From contig NSJX01000018.1 in NCBI GenBank assembly GCA_002286715.1, forward strand, positions 1 through 64,000: a stretch of DNA of 64,000 nucleotides, in the 5' to 3' direction. A program made the position numbers and the translations under genes. This DNA comes from Dentipellis sp. KUC8613. Lineage: Eukaryota; Basidiomycota; Agaricomycetes; Russulales; Hericiaceae. This document shows, piece after piece, positions 58,347-64,000 of the stretch (the stretch's first letter is position 1; every line of letters starts with the position of its first letter). The notes under the pieces are model-generated. The model saw nothing but the letters and a program-made list of their open reading frames with translations, was not told the origin of the DNA and searched no databases.

Positions 58347-60414
58347 CCCGCACTACTGCTTTCCATGCTTTTCATGTATATTTCATTTGTGAGTTTTTCT
58401 GGGATATCATGCATGCGTGCTAGTGCTGACAGTCATTCGCAGTTTTCTGTACCTTGTCCATAAATCATCGACACACACTTGCTACATACGTACATACGGA
58501 CCGGACGGCAGTTCACCATCTCCCTCACACCCACCACCCACACACCCATTCGCGCGCTGTGCATATCTGTATATCAAGTTATTGCCAATAGCATTATTGT
58601 TGTTTGTTCCTCCTATTCCTTCTCGTCCTTTCCCGCCGCGATTGATTGCGGACGCTTTCCCTTCCTTATTGCCCCCTATACCATTTTGTTTTCCTCCGCC
58701 CAGGTCCAGATCGACATTCAGAACACGCCGCGCAGATAAGGCCGTCCATCACGCATATGCAAACATACATAGCCTTCCCGGGCCTTTCAGTTTCAGCACG
58801 ACGCAAGATGGTACGATGCGTGGTAGAGATAGCACCTTCATTCGCGGCACACCATGCGGCAGCGTCGTTATTACTCGCTGATTGACGCGGGCGCGATCCT
58901 ACTTACCCCATTGCCACACCCGCCGCGGCCCCTGTCACAGATCCCCAGCGCAAAGCGGAAGCCTGGCTGCTCGAGTACGTACGCTGACACCCACAGACCG
59001 TGGGACGGCGAAGCGCGAAGGACAACACGCTGCGCAAGCTCCGGCGCAGAATCCGCGTAGCAAGGAAGTGCAGCACATACATACGAGCACGACAGTCCGT
59101 CGGTGAGGTAAGGTTCGCCGCTCTCAGCACCGAATTCGAACTACGCATCTTGTCTTCGGAAATCACGTACTCACGGCCCGCTTGGCAGGTTGCCCTTGGC
59201 TTCTTCGCAGCGCGGCCTGTGGGTGCGTGTGTACGCGCCGCGCCGCCCCTGGCCAAATCACCGTACTAGCACATGCTCTGCGCTGGGAACGTGGGCGCGA
59301 GGCTGTGGTTTTTGGGTGTCGCGGCGGCATAGGCTATGGCCTGCCAATGGGAGCGCGTGCAGCGTATGTTGCGGGATGCCGGTCCCTGTGAGTGCCTGTC
59401 GGCCGCGGGCAAATGTCGCCCGCTGGCAGGCGCTTCCTAGGGCCGCAGAACTATTGCAGTGTTGGTCGTCGTGGTATGTATGTAAGAACTAAATCCTTTG
59501 GAAGAGCAGCTTGCGGTGCGCTGCATCGTGTCGATGCACGTTCGCCGCATCTGACGGTCCGGGTGCGCCACGTTTGCATTTGTTCTCGGCGCAGATATAC
59601 ACCTATTTACCGTCATGCCCACAGCTGACGTCCAGACTCCACACAGATTTGTGTGTACAGTACACCTAGCGCGCGACGAATGCGCTTCTGCAGCCGGCGG
59701 CGAGCCGCTTGCAGTCCATCCTGAAATCCTGATGTCGAGGGTGCCATGCGCCATGCGGTCATGGAGACCGGCCGGGGCCCCTTGGAAGCCGGACGTGCAA
59801 GGTTCAGCGTACTCAAATCCGAAGATGATGAGAAGCTTGGCCGGGTGCAGATACGCTGCAGGCTGAGAGCTGGCTTCCGCGCCGCTGCGAGAACGGGCGC
59901 CCGGGACGGCTATGGGTGAATGCTAACCTGGCTTGGCGTGGTTGGCCGGTTGTGGCCTGGAAACCTCCGCGGGTACGTTTCGGTTCCTATGAAATGGTTA
60001 TCGTATTCACCTGTTGAGCCGGCAGCAAATGGTGCGAAAGGGGGTACTGTTTTGCTCTTTGGGTTGGAGGTTCTGACTTCTAGGGCGGTTAGAGGCGCCA
60101 CCTACAGGTGGGATGGTCTCGCTGTCGGCTAGAAGGGGATGTGGAATAGACATCGAGGGTGCTTCGAACTTTGATTGTCGGGACCTTCCGTTTGACAGAA
60201 GGCCCTCGGAGGAGCGACGGCAACAGTCAGTGAAATTGAGATGTCCTCGTGATTTGGAGGCAGGTTCTTTCCCTCGGAAGTTTATGGCGGTACGAAATAC
60301 TCATGAAGCTGGAGGGATGTATAGCGCGCACTTGCAGTATGTACGAATGTTCGTCCGTGAAGATCGAAGAGGATAGAATTTTCAAGACGATGGTACTTAT
60401 ACAGGGTCGCGACT
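58347..60414. other. 2-kb intergenic stretch
   Basis: No convincing gene, tRNA or repeat. Short frames on both strands lack domains. The left end is 3' UTR and the right end the 3' region of the oxygenase gene. Confidence 0.4.
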
Positions 60415-62092
60415 TTATGAGGACGATGATGCAGTCTCTCCAGCGATCCTGCTGATAGGGAGAACCACGACGGCATAAGATAGGTAGGTACTATCTTCAC
60501 GCCATGCATCAACCTCATTTCCAACATGGTTTTCGGTTTCTACCCAATCATCGTTCCAGGTAATGGCGGTATCCTCGAGATCCGTGTAGTAAAACGGAAT
60601 GTCTTCGCCCATCCTCTTGAGCCAGTCGAATGATGAGCTGTTGAGCAAGTCATCCAGCGCCGTTTTGTCATCCTTTGAACATGCGCCATTCAGGTATTCG
60701 ACATGGGCCATTGTGAACGGGTACACGCCTGCATCCACTTCATCGCGGCCATAGTCATTGAGGACGCGGCTTGCCGAAAATTTTGTCACAATAGGTACGA
60801 GGTAGACCCGGACGCCATCCAGACGATTGAGACTTGTCAACAGTGCTGCGTCCGTACCGCTCAGTTGTTGCGTCCCCATGCAATACTTGCGTCTAAGAAA
60901 CAGGCCGAACGGCGCTTTCATTTCGCTGACGCACGGCCCGATGAGTCTAACCAAAGCTTCGTCTACGTCCTCAGCTTGCTCTGTATCTTCACTGAAAATC
61001 TTGAACGCTACGACAGCACGATGCCCGCGGCCTATCTTGGTCACGCAATGCGGTACGTCGGGATAGAAGGCGACCCAGCGGCCCAAATATGCGCCGAATG
61101 TGTGTGGGCCGACTTGAAGGTGGCGGCCGTACGTGGTGTCGCCCAGCCCAACGAGGAACGTGCCCACTAGCCCCTTTGCCGGTGTGTCACGATGAGATTT
61201 GAAGTGACCGTCTTTGCCGTAGATATGGATCTTATAAGGTTCAGCGCGTACGCGAGCCGGGCGAAAGTATTTCCCCCAGTGCATCTGGATCTCTTCTAAG
61301 AGCTCGGGCGAGACGCTGAAGCCAGACGCAGGAATCTCCCGGGCGTTCCGCACGGCCTGGTCGACCTTGGTTTCTTGTGTCTGAACGTCCCCGTATCCTG
61401 CCACGGCGCTGTGCTCGAAAAGCCGTTCTAGCACTTGTTTTTCACCCTCACTCCTTGTGTCTTCAGGGAAGGGCGACCCAAGTTCGACCTCGCAGCCCGG
61501 ATGCGTGACGGTTAATCGAAATGGTTTGTCCAGCATGCCAGCGTTCACCGACGGGCCATATTCGTATATCCGGGTCAGCCTTGTAACGATATGCTGTTCA
61601 GGATAATTGAACCGTCACTGGGTCTGCAAGATATAGAAAACATCCTGTTTTGGGGCTGCATACCTCGTTGTGTCTCTCCGGCTCGGACATGCGCTTGTCC
61701 CGGCGCTCCTCAACTTCATCGTGTCGATCATACACATAGCTATGCCTCCGCTCCGATTCAGAGATTTTGGTAGTGCAGTGCCCTATGGAATCTAGCCGGC
61801 CAGCCCTTTCGATCGCGTTCTTGATCTTCAGCGCTGGACCCAGGGGAGGCATGCTCACAACCGTGTTGGCAGTTGGGGTAAGCTATGCAAGGCCAGAGTT
61901 TATGAGTCCACGAACACACGAAGGAGCAGCACTCAGAGGTCAACTAACCAGGTCACTACTGTCGGCAGCTTTGAGGCGCTTCGGCACAGGCTTGGTCGCG
62001 ACACCGTGTGTCGCATCCTCAGGATCGGATGGAGAACGTTCGCGTCGCGCAGATAGCCGCACACTATCACTGGTTGCAAGCAGTGTGTCCAT
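60415..62092 (-). CDS. 2OG-Fe(II) oxygenase-like protein
   Basis: Exons 62092-61949, 61882-61664, 61593-60415; 513 aa. A roughly 120-residue charged leader precedes the jelly-roll: RAEPYKIHIYGKDGHFKSHR and HRDTPAKGLVGTFLVGL supply the HxD iron ligands. PHCVTKIGRGHRAVVAF supplies the distal His and the Arg that binds 2-oxoglutarate. This resembles the large prolyl-4-hydroxylase-like family of Agaricomycetes. A C-terminal ~200 residues of unknown fold follows, with WNDDWVETENHVGNEVDAWR. The large exon alone has no good start; two short upstream exons with matching phases give an ATG about 100 nt below a TATA box. Substrate unknown. Confidence 0.75.
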
Positions 62093-62188
62093 TCGTGTAG
62101 TCTGTTACCTGAATATGCGGAGAAAGCAGCGGGCTTCGCAAAAGGGGAGGGGAAGGAGTCAGCAGCATCGGGATTCGATTTGACCACG

Positions 62189-62195
62189 CTTTATA
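62189..62195 (-). promoter_or_regulatory. TATA box of the 2OG oxygenase gene
   Basis: TATAAAG on the minus strand about 100 nt before the ATG at 62092; it supports that start over an ATG at 62187, which lies right next to the box. Confidence 0.55.
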
Positions 62196-62391
62196 GGCAT
62201 CCGAGGTCGTGGACCTAATGCTGGCAAATCAACCAGTGTTGGGGATGAACAGGATGACTCGCCTGGGTGTGGGAATTCTGCTTCAACGACATACACGCTG
62301 TTTACGTATCCTTGACATTGAAGTAGGCAAGTTTACATTATGACGTTGTAGGCTACAATCATACTTGACTACCAGGACTGTATGCTGTTAC

Positions 62392-64000
62392 TTAGGCACC
62401 TGGTGAACGGAAATAATCTTCAACGGGCTGCGGAAAATATGAGAAACAAGTACGCACTGTTGAAATGTGGCTTTCCACTTCTACCCTCTCGTCGTAGAAA
62501 CGCAATTCTGGAATATCATCAAATGGTGGCGCAGTCGGGGACTCACAGAGAGGAAAGACGTCCGAGATATCCTCGATCTTGGCGTCTTTCGGCAGGATCT
62601 CCACTTGAGCAACGCGACGTTCTCCTAGAATTTCGTAGAATTGCTTTCTCCACCACTTCGCCCCTCGGTTGACGGGCCAGCTCTCACCGACGACATAATC
62701 ATCATGTTCGTCGATAGGTTCGGTATCGAGAGCTACCGCAATATTTCGCAGAGGCTGTCCTTGGTCGGCAGATAGCCCCGCAAACGTTGACAGCGATGCT
62801 CCCAGGCCACCGTGATACACATTGCAGTCTAAGACCCATACTCCTTCGAGAACGGGGCAGGGAGAGCCCCCCGCAGGAGGGCGTAAGGCGGTCAACGCCC
62901 GACTAACATCGCCTGCATCGAGTCCGGAGAAGATGACACATTTCAGCAAAGGCAAAATTCCGAACAGCTGCCTCCACGGGACCTGCGTGTCCCCGTGGCC
63001 AAAGAAGCACATGTCCGACGTTGTAAGTGGTCCGGTCAGAAGCAGGTGCGTCACGTCCTGAGTTTTGCAGACGAACGGGCGGGCTATCAGAGTGCCTCCG
63101 GTGTGGAAAGGCGAGTTGTACGAGTCTATATAGAAAGGCGTGGAAAGCAATGTCGGAGGATTGTCGCCTGCTGCTTTCAAGCGTAGCTGGTCCGGTTCAA
63201 TAGCAGTCGGGTCTGAGCCAATCTGGATAGCCGTGATATGTTCAAAGAACTTGGGACGGACTCGAAGGTCGCAATCAAGCTCTGTATCTATATCCGACTC
63301 CGTCGAGGTGCCGGTGAGGCTCCTCAACCTGTTGAAGACAAAATGAGCAGCGACCGTGTTAGGTAGCTCCAACCGTTCGAAGATACCGAGCGAATCGGTG
63401 ACAGGGACGAAGAGTGGGTTGCGCACTGCCACGCGTCGCAAATGCGACAGCGTGACGAGCGGCCTCTTACGGGGCGGCGTGATTTCGAAAAAAGGTCCTG
63501 GATGTTCGTCTCCACCTTCGTCGACATCTTCATCTTCGTCTTTATCTTCGTCTTCATCTTCGTCTCCATCTTTGTCTTCGTTGGCATCTTCATTTTCATC
63601 ATCGTCATCGTCATCGTCATCGTCACCCGACTCAGTCATCGTGAGCAGCACCAAAGTATCCAGGAGAGGGGTAGATGACAGAAGATTGAGAAGGTGAGCT
63701 GTAGAGATCGAGATGCGTCCTAGGATAAGAACACTCAGGTGACGAGAAACCATAGCAGTGAAGTCACGAGGCGGGGCAAGACCTCGCAGGCTGAGCCTAT
63801 GTAAACCGCCAGCCGACACATAAAATGGGTGGATAAGACGCGTTGAGATTGTTGAGGAATCGCCATAGTAGTCCACCGCCAGATCATCCAGACCTCCCAT
63901 ATCCTCCAGATCATCCAATGGTGTGTACCGGGAAAACAGACTGACAAGGGAGTTTTCGATCGTTTGCTCGTCGAACGTTTCGTCAATTCGGAGGCGCAGC
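62392..64000 (-). CDS. F-box/LRR-like protein, 5' part outside the window
   Basis: An uninterrupted frame on the minus strand runs from the window edge to the stop at 62392, at least 535 residues, with no clear start; the 5' end is missing. Leucine-rich spaced segments (RHLSVLILGRISISTAHLLN, LLKCVIFSGLDAGDVSRALT, TLSHLRRVAVRN) fit the RNI-like body of Agaricomycete F-box proteins. These usually recruit substrates to SCF ubiquitin ligases, but the F-box itself would lie outside. An Asp/Glu/Lys-rich tract encoded by trinucleotide-type repeats interrupts the LRR region. The end (FDDIPELRFYDERVEV) is common in this family. Confidence 0.7.
   Translation of the reverse strand, partial: LRLRIDETFDEQTIENSLVSLFSRYTPLDDLEDMGGLDDLAVDYYGDSSTISTRLIHPFYVSAGGLHRLSLRGLAPPRDFTAMVSRHLSVLILGRISISTAHLLNLLSSTPLLDTLVLLTMTESGDDDDDDDDDENEDANEDKDGDEDEDEDKDEDEDVDEGGDEHPGPFFEITPPRKRPLVTLSHLRRVAVRNPLFVPVTDSLGIFERLELPNTVAAHFVFNRLRSLTGTSTESDIDTELDCDLRVRPKFFEHITAIQIGSDPTAIEPDQLRLKAAGDNPPTLLSTPFYIDSYNSPFHTGGTLIARPFVCKTQDVTHLLLTGPLTTSDMCFFGHGDTQVPWRQLFGILPLLKCVIFSGLDAGDVSRALTALRPPAGGSPCPVLEGVWVLDCNVYHGGLGASLSTFAGLSADQGQPLRNIAVALDTEPIDEHDDYVVGESWPVNRGAKWWRKQFYEILGERRVAQVEILPKDAKIEDISDVFPLCESPTAPPFDDIPELRFYDERVEVESHISTVRTCFSYFPQPVEDYFRSPGA
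63510..63630. repeat. Imperfect trinucleotide/hexanucleotide repeat coding an acidic tract
   Basis: TCTTCG/TCATCG/TCTTCA units on the plus strand, purest at 63596-63624; the minus strand codes a long Asp/Glu/Lys run in the F-box-like gene. Confidence 0.75.

Overview
This is nuclear DNA of a filamentous fungus, most likely an Agaricomycete (mushroom or polypore type). Genes are densely packed on both strands. Nearly all coding genes are split by introns of about 48-120 nt with GT...AG ends and CTNAY-like branch sites. Product types also fit, including GH2 beta-mannosidases and MYND, F-box and 2OG-oxygenase families of the kind expanded in basidiomycetes. I assembled exon chains by eye by matching splice phase, so most genes below are multi-exon models and their coordinates span exons plus introns. 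No virus, prophage, CRISPR, intact transposon or toxin gene was seen.

Layout. 0-17 kb is largely housekeeping: an intron-bearing tRNA-Leu(CAG), the Dbf4 subunit of the replication kinase, a small secreted protein with eight exons, a regulator with two tandem Zn2Cys6 clusters plus a C-terminal HHCC motif, a PP2C phosphatase, S-adenosylmethionine decarboxylase, a mitochondrial DUF1279/FAM210-type protein and a tiny RPEL-repeat protein. 17.8-22.2 kb is a local family of three MYND zinc-finger paralogues (two minus, one plus) sharing a terminal 59-nt exon. 22.3-26 kb holds glyoxalase I and an unknown acidic/basic nuclear-type protein.

26.5-48 kb contains two paralogous pairs. Secreted GH2 beta-mannosidases lie at 26.5-30.4 kb (minus) and 41.6-45.4 kb (plus). 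FAD monooxygenases lie at 39.3-40.8 kb and 46.5-48.0 kb (both plus), flanking the second mannosidase. Between the two mannosidases are a Mediator Med1-like candidate, a MAP kinase kinase and a Nudix hydrolase. 48-58.4 kb is again housekeeping and signalling: ribosomal protein L12, a Pho80-type cyclin, a Ksp1-like kinase, UTP6 of the SSU processome and an unknown low-complexity protein. The last 4 kb holds a 2OG-Fe(II) oxygenase and the 3' part of an F-box/LRR-like gene that runs off the window.

The genes do not form one pathway. The parts most worth attention are the monooxygenase/mannosidase/monooxygenase block, the internally duplicated Zn-cluster regulator with an integrase-like zinc motif, and the MYND triplet.
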